Shown: in pieces, positions 1-10,404 of the stretch | Position numbering within the stretch: position 1 is the stretch's first letter | How the letters are laid out: each line of letters starts with the position of its first letter | Source of the DNA: Mycobacterium sp. 155 | GTDB lineage: Bacteria > Actinomycetota > Actinomycetes > Mycobacteriales > Mycobacteriaceae | DNA: 64,000 nucleotides | Reading direction: 5' to 3' | NCBI RefSeq assembly: GCF_000373905.1 | Contig: NZ_KB892705.1 | Span: 496,001 to 560,000, forward strand | Made by a program: the position numbers and the translations under genes | The notes under the pieces: generated by a model | Seen by the model: the letters and a program-made list of their open reading frames with translations, nothing else | Database searches by the model: none | What the model was told of the DNA's origin: nothing

Positions 1-1545
1 GGCCGCACGCATCGAGGAGAACAGGCCCAGCGTGCGACCGCCGGCCGCGGTGATCAGACCTTCGATCTCGGCAAGGGCGTCCTCGCCGGTGCCTTCCCGG
101 CCCGGCGGGGCTAAATGCTTGGCGACGTAAAGGATTCCGGACTTGGCATGCTCGAACGGCGAGCCCACGTCGATACCGCGCCAGCCCGGTGTGGTGGCGC
201 CCTCGGAGTCGTCCGGTTTGGCCAGACCCCACGCCCGGGCCATGGCGTCGAAGTTGCCGCCCAGGCTCAGGGTGGCCGAAGTCAGTACGGCGGTGGTGTG
301 GTCAAAGAGCCTGGTGCGCAACAAGCCTGACACGGTCAACGGGGCCACCCGCAGGATGGTCCGGGTGCTGCCGCTGCTGCCCTTGGTGCTCCTCGCGTGC
401 GCGCCTTCTTCGTGGTCCAGCCACACGACGTCCGTGCGGTCGGGAATGGCCGGCACGAACGAGGCCAGGATGCGGGTAGCGGTGTCGTCGACGTCGGACA
501 GTGCGGTCACGGCCTCGTTGCGGGCGGCCGCGGCTTTCGGATCGCTCGGCGAGGTGTCGATCGCCATCCTGGCCTTGTTGGCAGCGTCGCGCAGCGCGGT
601 CAGATAGGTGGCCAGCTCGTCGTCGAGGACGTCGATGCGGCCCGGCTCGGTCTCGTGCAGCAGAGAGGACAGCGTCGCGATGCATGCCTCGAAACGTTCT
701 GCGAGTTCGGGATCCACCAGCCTGGCGGCCCGGCGGTGCGCCACGGCCATCGACGTCGCGGAGAGTTCAGCGGTGGCTATCCCGGTGACGCGATCGGCCA
801 GTTCGTGAGCTTCGTCGACGATCAGCAGCTCGTACTCGGGCAGCACTTTGAAATCGGAGAGGGCATCGATGGCCAGCAGGGCATGGTTGGTCACCACCAC
901 ATCGGCGGCGCCGGCGAGGCTGCGGGCCCGCTCGGCGAAGCAGTCGGTGCCGTATTGGCAGCGTGACACCCCCAGGCACTCCCGCGCAGAGACGCTGACC
1001 TGACTCCAGGAGCGGTCCGGCACACCAGGGCTCACCTCGTCACGGTCGCCGGTCTCGGTGTGCGAGGACCACTCCATGAGACGCTGCACGTCGCGGCCCA
1101 TCGCGCTGATGGCCATCGGGGAGAACAACTCGTCCTGGGGCCTGTCCTCGGGCTCGCCGGCGTCGTTGTGGATCTTGTTGAGGCACAGGTAGTTTCCCCG
1201 ACCCTTCAGCAGGGCGAAGGTGGGGCGGCGGGGGAGCGCTGCGGCCAACGACTCCACGAGCCGCGGCAGATCGCGGTCCACCAGCTGCCGCTGCAGCGCA
1301 ATGGTCGCGGTCGAGACGACGACGGGCTGCTCGGTGGCCAGCGCATGCGCGATCGCCGGAACCAGATAGGCAAGCGACTTGCCCGTGCCGGTGCCGGCCT
1401 GAACCGCCAGGTGTTCACCGGATTCGAAGGCGTGCGTGACGGCCTCGGCCATCTCGATCTGGCCGGTGCGACGTGCGCCGCCCAGCCCGTCGACAGCGAC
1501 CGCGAGCAGGCCGGTGACATCGTTGGTGAAGTCGGATTCCGCCGT
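1..1545 (-). CDS. dinG: ATP-dependent DNA helicase DinG (XPD-like, iron-sulfur), 3' end cut by window
   Basis: Superfamily 2 helicase, expected to unwind DNA 5'-3' in repair and replication. The frame stays open from about 1545 to the window edge. It shows a Walker A motif (AGTGTGKS, about residues 50-57), a DEAH box (VDEAHE, near 815) and four cysteines spaced like the XPD/DinG [4Fe-4S] ligands (in NYLC, REC, SRC and TDC). The last visible residues resemble the GLFSSMRAA stretch before the C-terminal helicase domain, so by comparison with the roughly 660-residue family about a quarter of the protein lies outside. The start is odd: no ATG, GTG or TTG sits after the good ribosome site TAGGAG (1551-1556). 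The codon at the right distance is ACG (1543-1545), and the first in-frame ATG is at 1450-1452. It abuts pncB (stop at 1554), so the two are probably co-transcribed. Confidence 0.9.
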
Positions 1546-1553
1546 GGGAACTC

Positions 1554-2879
1554 CTAACGATCTCGGGCCGACGGGGCGGCAGGCAGGACCAGCCGGGTCC
1601 CGATAGCCGGTTCGCCGCGAGACAGTTTGAGCCCGTCCCACGGCAGGCTGTGCAGTCCGGCGGCGACCCGCTCACGCGCGGCGGCGAGTTCGCCGGCAGG
1701 AGTCGTGTCGGACACCGGGTCGCCACCGGTCACCAACGGGACGGTGAGCGTGCGTGCGGTGAGCCCGTTCGGGGCGGGAGGGGCCTGTCCGCAGGGATAG
1801 ACCACCTCTTCCACGATTGTTCCGGAGGCCTTGGCCAGGCGCAGTGCCTGTTTGCGCCCGCCGTGCGATTCTTTATGGCTGCTGCGCTTGGCCACGGGGA
1901 TGCCATCCACCTCGACGAGCTTGTAGACCATGCTGGCGGTCGGTGCCCCCGAACCGGTCACCACCGAGGTGCCGACGCCGTAGCTGTCGACGGGTTCGGC
2001 GCGCAGGGCGGCGACCGCGAACTCGTCGAGGTCGCCGGAGACCACGATGCGCGTCGACGTCGCGCCCAGGTCGTCGAGCTGGGCGCGGACCTGGCCGGCC
2101 AGCACACCCAGGTCACCCGAGTCGATGCGCACCGCCCCGAGCTCGGTGCCGCCCACCGCGATCGCGTTCGCCACTCCCGCGGTGATGTCGTAGGTGTCCA
2201 CCAGTAACGTTGTGCCGGTGCCGAGAGCGGCCACCTGGCCACGGAACGCGGCCTGCTCGTCCGACCCCGAAGGGGTCGTGTGCAGCAGGGTGTACGCATG
2301 TGCCGCGGTGCCCATGGCGGGCACGCCATAGCGGCGCTGGGCCTCCAGGTTCGAAGAGCCGGCGAAACCGGCCAGGTAGGCCGCGCGGGCCGCTGCGACA
2401 GCTGCCTGTTCGTGGGTACGTCGCGAACCCATCTCGATCATGGGTCGCCCCGCCGCGGCGGTGGTCATCCGAGCCGCGGCAGAGGCGATCGCCGTGTCGT
2501 GGTTGAAGATTGACAGCACCAGCGTTTCGAGGATCACGCACTCGGCGAAACTGCCGTGCACCGACAGCACCGGCGAACCGGGGAAGTACAACTCACCTTC
2601 GGCATAGCCGTCGATGTCCCCCCGGAACCGGTAGTCGGCAAGGTACGCCAGCGTCGCGTCGTCGAGAAAATCCAGGCCGGCCAACGTGGTGGCGTCGAAC
2701 CTGAACTGTCCCAACGCTTCCACGAAGCGCCCGGTACCCGCCACCACGCCGTAGCGGCGGCCGTCGGGCAACCTGCGGGCAAAGACTTCGAACGTGGTTC
2801 GGCGGTGCGCGGTACCGTCCCGAAGCGCGGCGGCGAGCATGGTCAACTCGTACTTGTCGGTGAGCAAAGCGACCGTCAC
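1554..2879 (-). CDS. pncB: Nicotinate phosphoribosyltransferase
   Basis: Converts nicotinate and PRPP to nicotinate mononucleotide, the entry step of the Preiss-Handler NAD salvage route in the cytosol. Family landmarks are [11 protein letters not shown] at the N-terminus, the FEVFARRLP stretch, [15 protein letters not shown], the RIDSGDL segment and [13 protein letters not shown]. At 441 residues the length fits the family. The frame is open further upstream, but the GTG at 2877-2879 is chosen because it places LLTDKYEL directly after the start, and the upstream extension would run through the divergent clpS promoter and gene. It lies upstream of dinG on the same strand, as in M. tuberculosis (Rv1330c-Rv1329c), and diverges from clpS with only 54 bp between starts. 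Confidence 0.93.
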   Translation of the reverse strand: MTVALLTDKYELTMLAAALRDGTAHRRTTFEVFARRLPDGRRYGVVAGTGRFVEALGQFRFDATTLAGLDFLDDATLAYLADYRFRGDIDGYAEGELYFPGSPVLSVHGSFAECVILETLVLSIFNHDTAIASAAARMTTAAAGRPMIEMGSRRTHEQAAVAAARAAYLAGFAGSSNLEAQRRYGVPAMGTAAHAYTLLHTTPSGSDEQAAFRGQVAALGTGTTLLVDTYDITAGVANAIAVGGTELGAVRIDSGDLGVLAGQVRAQLDDLGATSTRIVVSGDLDEFAVAALRAEPVDSYGVGTSVVTGSGAPTASMVYKLVEVDGIPVAKRSSHKESHGGRKQALRLAKASGTIVEEVVYPCGQAPPAPNGLTARTLTVPLVTGGDPVSDTTPAGELAAARERVAAGLHSLPWDGLKLSRGEPAIGTRLVLPAAPSARDR

Positions 2880-2933
2880 AGCAGCAACCGTAGCCGTTTC
2901 GGGGTTTGGGTATCTCGCCGGTATTGTGAGCCC

Positions 2934-3236
2934 ATGGTTACACCGGCGAAGGCCCGTCCGGGTACCCGGGAAGAAGTTGATGTCGCCGGGGTGGAGGCCA
3001 CCGACAGTCCCTGGGTGACCATCGTCTGGGACGATCCCGTCAACCTGATGACATATGTGACCTACGTCTTCCAGAAGCTCTTCGGCTACAGCGAGCCACA
3101 CGCCACCAAGCTCATGCTGCAGGTGCACAACGAGGGCAGGGCCGTCGTGTCGGCGGGTAGCCGTGAATCCATGGAGATCGACGTGTCGAAACTGCACGCC
3201 GCCGGGTTGTGGGCGACCTTGGCGCAGGACCGCTGA
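2934..3236 (+). CDS. clpS: ATP-dependent Clp protease adaptor ClpS
   Basis: Adaptor that binds N-degron substrates and delivers them to ClpC/ClpP. The 100-residue protein has the ClpS core: [20 protein letters not shown], the lid and pocket around [12 protein letters not shown], and a C-terminal helix ending LWATL. The ATG at 2934 is chosen over the open frame further upstream because it gives the normal family length. It diverges from pncB and begins the long plus-strand operon; the DUF2017 gene follows after 6 bp, the same order as Rv1331-Rv1332. Confidence 0.93.
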   Translation: MVTPAKARPGTREEVDVAGVEATDSPWVTIVWDDPVNLMTYVTYVFQKLFGYSEPHATKLMLQVHNEGRAVVSAGSRESMEIDVSKLHAAGLWATLAQDR

Positions 3237-3242
3237 TCGACT

Positions 3243-3821
3243 GTGCGCAAATGGAAGCGGGTCCAGACCGCTGACGGCCCGCGGTTCCGCTCGTCGTTGG
3301 CCGCCCATGAGGCGGTATTGCTGCGGAACCTGGTGACCTCACTGCTGGGCATGCTCGAGGAGCGTGAATCCTCCGTGCCCGCAGACGAACTGCACGCCAT
3401 CACCGGCATCCGGACCGGCAATCCGCAGCCGCCGCAGGACGAAACCCTGCGCCGGCTGCTCCCTGATTTCTACCGGCCGGCCACCGAGCACCCGGCCGGC
3501 TCCGGCACGGCCGAAAGTCTCAACGGCGCGCTGCGCGGCCTGCACGAACCCGCGATCATCGACGCCAAACGCGATGCGGCGCAACGGCTGCTGGAAACGG
3601 TTCCGGACGGCGGCGGCAAGTTCGAGCTGACCGAGAGCGACGCGCAGGCGTGGGCGGCCGCGGTCAACGACGTCCGGCTGGCGCTCGGCACCATGCTCGA
3701 TATCGGGCCGGACGGGTCGCACCGGTTGCCCCGGGAGCACCCGATGGCGGGGCATCTGGACGTATACCAGTGGTTGACGGTGCTGCAGGAGTACCTCGTC
3801 CTGGGACTCATGGGCAAGTAG
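3243..3821 (+). CDS. DUF2017 family protein (Rv1332-like)
   Basis: A 192-residue soluble protein that matches the actinobacterial DUF2017 family always found between clpS and a P1 peptidase. It begins MRKWKRVQTADGPRFRSSL and has a mostly helical composition with no signal peptide or membrane segment. M. tuberculosis annotation calls the homologue a putative regulator, but I see no clear DNA-binding helix-turn-helix. The start is GTG at 3243, 6 bp after clpS; its stop directly abuts the next ATG at 3822, so expression is probably coupled. The function is not established. Confidence 0.85.
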   Translation: MRKWKRVQTADGPRFRSSLAAHEAVLLRNLVTSLLGMLEERESSVPADELHAITGIRTGNPQPPQDETLRRLLPDFYRPATEHPAGSGTAESLNGALRGLHEPAIIDAKRDAAQRLLETVPDGGGKFELTESDAQAWAAAVNDVRLALGTMLDIGPDGSHRLPREHPMAGHLDVYQWLTVLQEYLVLGLMGK

Positions 3822-4841
3822 ATGGGCTCGATCACCGATGTCGGCGGAATCCTGGTCGGCCACCATCACCGCATCGACCCGGATGCGACCCTGGGCGCCG
3901 GTTGGGCGGCGGGTACGACCGTCGTGATCGCGCCACCAGGCACTGTCGGCGCCGTCGACGGCCGCGGCGGTGCGCCGGGCACCCGGGAGACCGATCTGCT
4001 CGACCCGATCAACACGGTCCGCCACGTCGACGCCGTGGTGCTGTCCGGCGGTAGTGCGTACGGCCTGGCCGCTGCCGACGGCGTGATGACCTGGCTGGAG
4101 GAACGCGGCCGCGGCGTGGCGATGGACGGCGGAGTGGTGCCGATCGTGCCGGCCGCGGTCATCTTCGATCTGCCGGTCGGCGGTTGGGCCAACCGGCCGA
4201 CCGCAGAGTTCGGCTACGCGGCGGCCGACGCGGCAGGCACGGAATTCGGGCTCGGTACCTTCGGCGCGGGCGTAGGTGCCAGGGCCGGTGTGCTCAAAGG
4301 CGGAGTCGGCACGGCATCGACCGTCCTGGCCAACGGGGCGACCGTGGGGGCATTGGTGATCGTCAACGCCGTAGGCGATGTCGCGGACCCGGCCACGGGG
4401 CTGCCATGGATGGCCGCGCTGACCGAGGAATTCGGGCTGGTCGCGCCACCCGCGGACCAGCTCGCCGCCTACGCCGACCGGCACATCGAATTGAGCCCGC
4501 TCAACACCACCATCGCAGTCGTCGCCACCGACGCCGCGCTGAGCCCGGCGGCGTGTCGTCGCGTCGCGGTGGCCGCGCACGACGGGCTGGCCCGCGCCAT
4601 CTCGCCCTGCCACACCCCGCTGGATGGCGATACGGTCTTCGCGCTGGCCACCGGTTCCGTCGTGGTCGAACCGGATCCGCGAACCCCCGCCGCGATGTCG
4701 CCCGAGACCATGTTGGTGGCTCAGATCGGGGCGGCCGCCGCCGACGTGCTGGCCCGCGCGGTTCTGGTCGGGGTGCTGGCTGCGGATGCGGTGGCAGGAA
4801 TACCCACCTACCGTGACATGTTGCCGGGAGCGTTCGAATGA
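3822..4841 (+). CDS. P1 (DmpA-type) family peptidase / aminopeptidase, Rv1333-like
   Basis: N-terminal-nucleophile hydrolase of the DmpA/P1 (S58) family, which self-cleaves and then acts as an aminopeptidase or amidase. Visible landmarks are the N-terminal ITDVGGILVGHHH, the glycine-rich LSGGSAYGLAAADGV, GGVGTASTVLANGATVGAL, and LSPLNTTIAVVATDAAL, in which the N-T-T-I segment is where the family places the autoprocessing nucleophile. The 339-residue length is normal. No signal peptide. It sits immediately after the DUF2017 gene and 13 bp before mec, and conservation of this order suggests a housekeeping role, though the physiological substrate is unknown. Confidence 0.87.
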   Translation: MGSITDVGGILVGHHHRIDPDATLGAGWAAGTTVVIAPPGTVGAVDGRGGAPGTRETDLLDPINTVRHVDAVVLSGGSAYGLAAADGVMTWLEERGRGVAMDGGVVPIVPAAVIFDLPVGGWANRPTAEFGYAAADAAGTEFGLGTFGAGVGARAGVLKGGVGTASTVLANGATVGALVIVNAVGDVADPATGLPWMAALTEEFGLVAPPADQLAAYADRHIELSPLNTTIAVVATDAALSPAACRRVAVAAHDGLARAISPCHTPLDGDTVFALATGSVVVEPDPRTPAAMSPETMLVAQIGAAAADVLARAVLVGVLAADAVAGIPTYRDMLPGAFE

Positions 4842-4854
4842 AGGGAGCCGTGCT

Positions 4855-5271
4855 GTGCTGGTGATCCGCGGTGACCTTGTCGAGGCCATGGTGGCCCATG
4901 CGCGGGCGGACCATCCTGACGAGGCGTGCGGGGTGATCGCGGGGGCCGAGGGTTCCGACCAGCCCGACCGGTTCATCTCCATGGCCAATGCCGAGCGGTC
5001 GCCGACGTTCTACCGGTTCGACTCGATGGAGCAGTTCAAGGTGTGGCGCGGGATGGACGAGGCTGACGAGGTGCCCGTCGTCATCTACCACTCGCACACC
5101 GCGACCGAGGCCTATCCGAGCCGCACCGACATCTCGTTGGCCCAAGAGCCCGACGCGCATTACGTGCTGATCTCGACCCGTGACCCGAACGAGCATGAAC
5201 TGCGCAGCTACCGCATCCTCGACGGTGTCGTCACCGAGGAACCCGTCCAGATCGTCGAGCAGTACCAATGA
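4855..5271 (+). CDS. mec: CysO-cysteine peptidase Mec (JAMM/Mov34 metalloprotease)
   Basis: Zinc JAMM isopeptidase that releases cysteine from the C-terminus of the CysO-cysteine adduct in the alternative, thiocarboxylate-dependent cysteine pathway. The JAMM signature is complete: the glutamate in DEACGV and the HSHTATEAYPSRTD segment (H-x-H-x7-S-x2-D). At 138 residues it matches the M. tuberculosis Mec length. The start is GTG at 4855, preceded by AAGGGAG; the longer open frame is rejected because it would overlap the peptidase gene by more than 200 bp. cysO and cysM follow in the same operon. Confidence 0.93.
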   Translation: MLVIRGDLVEAMVAHARADHPDEACGVIAGAEGSDQPDRFISMANAERSPTFYRFDSMEQFKVWRGMDEADEVPVVIYHSHTATEAYPSRTDISLAQEPDAHYVLISTRDPNEHELRSYRILDGVVTEEPVQIVEQYQ

Positions 5272-5302
5272 GCAGTATCAAGCTGTAGAAGGAAACCGCC
5301 GC

Positions 5303-5575
5303 ATGTCTATTTCTGTCTCGATCCCGACTATCCTGCGTCCGCACACCGGTGGGCAGAAGCGGGTCAACGCCTCCGGCGACACGCTGGCCGCGGTGATCAG
5401 CGATCTGGAGGCTAACTATTCGGGCATCTCCGACCGGCTGGTCGATAACGGCAAGCTGCACCGCTTCGTCAACATCTATGTCAACGACGAGGACGTGCGA
5501 TTCTCCGGCGGCCTGGACACCGCGATCGCCGACGGCGACTCGGTGACCATCCTGCCGGCCGTCGCTGGCGGGTAA
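5303..5575 (+). CDS. cysO: Sulfur carrier protein CysO (ubiquitin-like, MoaD/ThiS fold)
   Basis: Small 90-residue beta-grasp sulfur carrier ending in the diagnostic Gly-Gly (LPAVAGG). Its C-terminus becomes a thiocarboxylate that CysM attaches to O-phosphoserine, giving a CysO-cysteine adduct that Mec then hydrolyses. ATG at 5303 follows the ribosome site GAAGGAAA. It is flanked by mec and cysM, so all three dedicated partners are present and co-directional; cysM starts 3 bp after the stop. Confidence 0.95.
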   Translation: MSISVSIPTILRPHTGGQKRVNASGDTLAAVISDLEANYSGISDRLVDNGKLHRFVNIYVNDEDVRFSGGLDTAIADGDSVTILPAVAGG

Positions 5576-6553
<978 letters not shown>

Positions 6554-6563
6554 AGGTGCGGGC

Positions 6564-7229
6564 ATGAGCATGAACAGCCCGGGTCTGCCGGTTCCGACCA
6601 CGCCGAACAAGCCTCCGGCGTGGAAGGTCGGCGGCATCACCATGCTCACCTTCGTCGCGCTGCTCTACGTCATCGAACTGGCTGATCAGCTCTCCGGCGG
6701 GCGGCTGGACCGCAACGGCATCCGGCCGCTGGAGGCCGACGGCCTGTGGGGCATTCTGTTCGCGCCGTTGCTGCACGCCAACTGGCAGCACCTCATGGCC
6801 AACACCGTTCCGGCGCTCGTGCTGGGCTTCCTCGTGACGCTGGCCGGGATGAGCCGGTTCGTCTGGGCGACGGCCATCGTCTGGATCCTCGGCGGCTTCG
6901 GCACCTGGCTGATCGGCGATGTGGGCGGATGCACCCTGCCGACCAACCACATCGGGGCATCCGGGCTGATCTTCGGCTGGCTGGCATTTCTGATGGTGTT
7001 CGGCTGGTTCACCCGCCACCTCTGGCAGATCGTCGTGGGCGTGCTGGTGCTGTTCATCTACGGCGGCGTGCTGTGGGGAGCGATTCCCGAGCTCAACACC
7101 TGTGGCGGGGTCTCGTGGCAGGGACATCTGTGCGGGGCCGTTGCGGGTGTGATTGCGGCGTATCTGTTGTCGGGGCCCGAACGTAAGGCCCGCCAACTTC
7201 GCAAGCCGACCAACCAGCTGACCTCATGA
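6564..7229 (+). CDS. Rhomboid family intramembrane serine protease
   Basis: Polytopic membrane protease of about 221 residues. The catalytic serine lies in [10 protein letters not shown] and the catalytic histidine in [16 protein letters not shown]; the [18 protein letters not shown] helix carries the conserved H-x-x-x-N of the family. About six hydrophobic segments are visible. The ATG at 6564 is preferred to the longer open frame, which would run back into cysM. Its stop overlaps the murI start by 4 bp (ATGA at 7226-7229). Substrates are unknown; the homologue is Rv1337. Confidence 0.88.
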   Translation: MSMNSPGLPVPTTPNKPPAWKVGGITMLTFVALLYVIELADQLSGGRLDRNGIRPLEADGLWGILFAPLLHANWQHLMANTVPALVLGFLVTLAGMSRFVWATAIVWILGGFGTWLIGDVGGCTLPTNHIGASGLIFGWLAFLMVFGWFTRHLWQIVVGVLVLFIYGGVLWGAIPELNTCGGVSWQGHLCGAVAGVIAAYLLSGPERKARQLRKPTNQLTS

Positions 7230-8050
7230 GAGACCCGCTCGCGCCGATCGGGATTTTCGATTCCGGTGTCGGTGGGCTCACCGTCGCCCGCGCCATCATC
7301 GATCAGCTGCCCGACGAGAACATCGTCTACGTCGGTGACACGGCCAACGGACCGTACGGGCCACTGACCATTCCGGAGATTCGAGCGCACTCTCTGGCGA
7401 TCGGTGACGACCTGGTCGCCCGCGGGGTCAAGGCCTTGGTGATCGCGTGCAACACCGCGTCCTCGGCGTGCCTGCGCGACGCGCGGGAACGGTACGCCCC
7501 GGTGCCGGTGGTCGAGGTGATCCTGCCGGCGGTGCGTCGCGCAGTGGCCGCCACGCACAACGGCCGCATCGGCGTGATCGGCACCGCGGCGACCATCGCG
7601 TCGCGGGCGTACCAGGACGCTTTCGCCGCCGCTCGCGACACCGAGGTCATCGGCGTGGCCTGCCCACGGTTCGTCGACTTCGTCGAGCGCGGCGTGACCA
7701 GCGGGCGGCAGGTACTCGGCCTGGCCGAGGGATACCTTGAGCCGCTGCAGCGTGCCGAGGTGGACACCCTGGTGCTGGGCTGCACGCACTACCCGATGCT
7801 GTCGGGACTGATCCAGCTGGCGATGGGCGACCATGTCACTTTGGTGTCCTCGGCCGAGGAGACCGCCAAGGATCTGCTGCGGGTGCTCACCGAACTCGAT
7901 TTGCTGAAACCGCACGGGGTTTCCCCGGCCCGACGAATCTTCGAAGCAACCGGCGATCCGGAGGCGTTCACCGCCCTGGCGGCCCGGTTCCTGGGACCGA
8001 GCCTCGACGGCGTCCGGCAGGTGGGGCGTCACGCCGGCGCTGGAACATGA
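7226..8050 (+). CDS. murI: Glutamate racemase
   Basis: Converts L- to D-glutamate for peptidoglycan. Two catalytic cysteines are visible in [14 protein letters not shown] and LGCTHYPML, together with the N-terminal [16 protein letters not shown] and [11 protein letters not shown] motifs. The 274-residue length is standard. Translation is coupled to the rhomboid gene by a 4-bp overlap. It is the only cell-wall precursor gene in this operon and keeps the mycobacterial neighbourhood rhomboid-murI-Rv1339-rph. Confidence 0.95.
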   Translation: MRDPLAPIGIFDSGVGGLTVARAIIDQLPDENIVYVGDTANGPYGPLTIPEIRAHSLAIGDDLVARGVKALVIACNTASSACLRDARERYAPVPVVEVILPAVRRAVAATHNGRIGVIGTAATIASRAYQDAFAAARDTEVIGVACPRFVDFVERGVTSGRQVLGLAEGYLEPLQRAEVDTLVLGCTHYPMLSGLIQLAMGDHVTLVSSAEETAKDLLRVLTELDLLKPHGVSPARRIFEATGDPEAFTALAARFLGPSLDGVRQVGRHAGAGT

Positions 8051-8077
8051 TCCCCGTCGCTCAAACCGGCCATGTCT

Positions 8078-8107
8078 TGGCGACATGCATGCCAGGCATG
8101 GCAAGCT
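8078..8107. other. Inverted-repeat hairpin between murI and the phosphodiesterase gene
   Basis: The 64-bp gap contains a perfect palindrome CATGCCAGGCATG (8088-8100) within a longer imperfect CTTGGC...GGCAAG stem. It could be an operator for the downstream gene or a weak hairpin; there is no T-run, so a simple Rho-independent terminator is unlikely. Confidence 0.4.
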
Positions 8108-8114
8108 AGGCACT

Positions 8115-8879
8115 GTGCGTTTGACCGTCCTGGGATGCTCCGGCAGCGTTGTCGGCCCAGACTCGCCGGCGTCGGGATATCTCGTCACCGCGCCGGACAC
8201 CGTCCCGATGGTCCTCGACTTCGGCGGGGGCGTACTGGGGGCGTTGCAACGCCACGCCGACCCCAATGCCGTCAACGTGTTGCTGTCGCATCTGCATGCC
8301 GATCACTGCCTCGACCTGCCCGGACTCTTTGTCTGGCGGCGCTACCACCCGACGCCGGCCACCGAGCGCGGCATCATGTACGGGCCCGCCAACACCTGGG
8401 CGCGGCTGGGTGCGGCGTCGTCGCCCGAGGGTGGCGAGATCGATGACTTCACCGATATCTTCGACGTCCGCAACTGGGTGGACGGCGAATCTGTCGAGCT
8501 GGGTGCAGTGACTATCACGCCACGGTTGGTATGCCATCCCACCGAGTCGTATGGCATGCGGTTCACCGACCCGTTCGGTGCGACGCTGGTGTACAGCGGG
8601 GATACCGGCTTCTGCGACGCGCTTGTGGATCTGGCGCGCGGTGCCGACGTGTTCCTGTGCGAGGCATCGTGGACCGATGATCCGTCCCGGCCGCCGCGGC
8701 TGCATCTGTCGGGCGCCGAGGCCGGTCGCGCTGCTGCCGCGGCCGGCGTGGGCGAGTTGCTGCTGACCCACATTCCGCCGTGGACCTCGCGCGAGGACGT
8801 GATCAGCGAGGCCAAGGCCGAGTTCGACGGTCCGGTGCACGCCGTGGTGTGCGGCGAGGTATTCGACATCACCCGATAG
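8115..8879 (+). CDS. Metallo-beta-lactamase-fold cyclic nucleotide phosphodiesterase (Rv1339-like)
   Basis: The zinc motif HLHADHCLD (about residues 59-67) with downstream metal ligands (VYSGDTG, the CHPTES region, LLTHIPPW) identifies a metallo-beta-lactamase-fold hydrolase. Its M. tuberculosis counterpart Rv1339 has been reported as an atypical cAMP phosphodiesterase, so hydrolysis of cyclic nucleotides is the best guess. The GTG at 8115 is chosen, giving VRLTVLGCSGSV as the first strand, rather than the upstream in-frame ATG, which would translate the palindromic intergenic region. It lies between murI and rph. Confidence 0.85.
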   Translation: MRLTVLGCSGSVVGPDSPASGYLVTAPDTVPMVLDFGGGVLGALQRHADPNAVNVLLSHLHADHCLDLPGLFVWRRYHPTPATERGIMYGPANTWARLGAASSPEGGEIDDFTDIFDVRNWVDGESVELGAVTITPRLVCHPTESYGMRFTDPFGATLVYSGDTGFCDALVDLARGADVFLCEASWTDDPSRPPRLHLSGAEAGRAAAAAGVGELLLTHIPPWTSREDVISEAKAEFDGPVHAVVCGEVFDITR

Positions 8880-8888
8880 GGTTGGCGG

Positions 8889-9668
8889 GTGTCCAGACGA
8901 GAAGATGGCCGCCTCGACGATGAACTGCGGCCGGTAGTTATCACCCGCGGCTTCACCAATCACCCGGCAGGCTCGGTACTGGTGGAATTCGGCCAGACCC
9001 GTGTCATGTGCACCGCGTCGGTGACCGAAGGCGTGCCGCGCTGGCGCAAGGGGACCGGGCAGGGCTGGCTGACCGCCGAATACGCGATGCTGCCGGCCGC
9101 CACCCACGACCGGTCGGATCGAGAGTCGGTCAAGGGTCGCATCGGCGGTCGCACGCAGGAGATCAGCAGGCTCGTGGGCCGCTCGCTGCGGGCGTGCATC
9201 GACCTGGGGGCGTTGGGGGAGAACACCATTGCCATCGACTGCGATGTGCTGCAGGCCGATGGCGGCACCCGCACCGCAGCCATCACCGGGGCCTACGTCG
9301 CGCTGGCCGATGCGGTGACCTACCTGGCCGCTGCGGGACGGCTCTCAGATCCGCGGCCGCTGTCGTGTGCCATCGCGGCGGTGTCGGTCGGCGTGGTCGA
9401 CGGCCGCGTGCGGGTCGATCTGCCCTATATCGAGGATTCCCGTGCCGAGGTGGACATGAACGTCGTAGCCACGGACACCGGAACGCTCGTCGAGGTCCAG
9501 GGCACCGGCGAAGGTGCGACCTTCCCGCGGTCGACGCTGGACAAGCTGTTGGACGCCGCGCTCGGCGCATGCGAGCAGCTGTTCGTGATCCAGCGGGAGG
9601 TACTGGAGTTGCCGTACCCCGGTGTGCTGCCGGAAGGCCCGGCCCCGAAGAAAGCCTTCGGAAGCTGA
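8889..9668 (+). CDS. rph: Ribonuclease PH
   Basis: Phosphate-dependent 3'-5' exoribonuclease that trims tRNA 3' ends. Conserved features are [19 protein letters not shown], the [15 protein letters not shown] phosphate-binding region and the [23 protein letters not shown] active-site strand. At 259 residues it matches the family. The start is GTG at 8889, 9 bp after the phosphodiesterase gene. rdgB follows after 6 bp, a pairing common across bacteria. Confidence 0.95.
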   Translation: MSRREDGRLDDELRPVVITRGFTNHPAGSVLVEFGQTRVMCTASVTEGVPRWRKGTGQGWLTAEYAMLPAATHDRSDRESVKGRIGGRTQEISRLVGRSLRACIDLGALGENTIAIDCDVLQADGGTRTAAITGAYVALADAVTYLAAAGRLSDPRPLSCAIAAVSVGVVDGRVRVDLPYIEDSRAEVDMNVVATDTGTLVEVQGTGEGATFPRSTLDKLLDAALGACEQLFVIQREVLELPYPGVLPEGPAPKKAFGS

Positions 9669-9674
9669 GCTTGA

Positions 9675-10280
9675 ATGCCTGAGCTGCTGGTCGCGAGCCG
9701 CAACCCGAAGAAGCTCGCCGAGCTTCGGCGCGTGTTGGATGCCGCCGGAGTGTCGGGACTTTCGCTGCTGTCCCTGGCCGACGTGGCGCCTTTCGACGAG
9801 GCACCCGAGACCGGCGCGACGTTCGAGGACAACGCGCTCGCCAAGGCCACCGACGGGTTCCGGGCAACCGGTCTGGCCTGTGTGGCCGACGATTCCGGGA
9901 TCGCCGTCGCGGCCTTGAACGGCATGCCCGGTGTGCTGTCGGCGCGGTGGTCGGGGTTGCACGGCGACGACGCCGCCAACACCGCACTGCTGCTGGGGCA
10001 ATTGGCGGATGTCCCTGACGAACGGCGGGGCGCGGCTTTCGTCTCGGCCTGTGCCCTGGTGTCTGCCTCCGGTTCGACGGTGGTGCGCGGCGAGTGGCCC
10101 GGGACGGTCACCCGCGAACCCCGCGGCGACGGCGGCTTCGGCTATGACCCGGTGTTCCTACCCGATGGGTCAACCCTGACGGCAGCCGAGCTGACCCCCG
10201 CTGAGAAGGATGCCGTGTCGCACCGCGGCCGGGCGCTCGCGTTATTGGTACCGGCGTTGCGGGAGTTGGCCGGCGAGTAG
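9675..10280 (+). CDS. rdgB: XTP/dITP diphosphatase (non-canonical purine NTP pyrophosphatase)
   Basis: Removes deaminated purine triphosphates such as ITP and XTP from the nucleotide pool. Signatures are LVASRNPKKLAEL at the N-terminus, the catalytic ETGATFEDNALAKA stretch, CVADDSGIAVAALNGMPGV, FGYDPVFLPDG, and the C-terminal EKDAVSHRGRAL. The 201-residue length is normal. This is the last plus-strand gene of the operon that starts at clpS; the inverted repeat after it may end transcription. Confidence 0.94.
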   Translation: MPELLVASRNPKKLAELRRVLDAAGVSGLSLLSLADVAPFDEAPETGATFEDNALAKATDGFRATGLACVADDSGIAVAALNGMPGVLSARWSGLHGDDAANTALLLGQLADVPDERRGAAFVSACALVSASGSTVVRGEWPGTVTREPRGDGGFGYDPVFLPDGSTLTAAELTPAEKDAVSHRGRALALLVPALRELAGE

Positions 10281-10304
10281 CTTGGCGACGGCGAGCGTCC
10301 ACTT

Positions 10305-10352
10305 TGTCACGCCAGCGTGGCTCTCGGCTTCGAACGCCACTCCAGCGTGACA
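10305..10352. repeat. Intergenic inverted repeat, TGTCACGC arms
   Basis: Perfect 8-bp arms TGTCACGC (10305-10312) and GCGTGACA (10345-10352) flank an imperfectly paired centre that contains further GTGGC/GCCAC complementarity. It sits between the convergent rdgB and DUF3817 genes. Its position and lack of a T-run suggest a REP-like or bidirectional attenuator element rather than a classical terminator. Confidence 0.5.
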
Positions 10353-10404
10353 TTGGTGCCGCGTTCGGGCGCGGGTGCTGCGAGCCAGTCGCACGGTGTC
10401 TGTC

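Noticed and set aside
2880..3308. Extended N-terminus of pncB
   Set aside because: The frame is open to 3308 but would overlap the divergent clpS gene; the family N-terminus begins at the GTG at 2879.
3339..4988. A 549-residue open frame on the minus strand
   Set aside because: Antisense to the DUF2017, P1-peptidase and mec genes, whose protein families are clear; no recognisable domain of its own.
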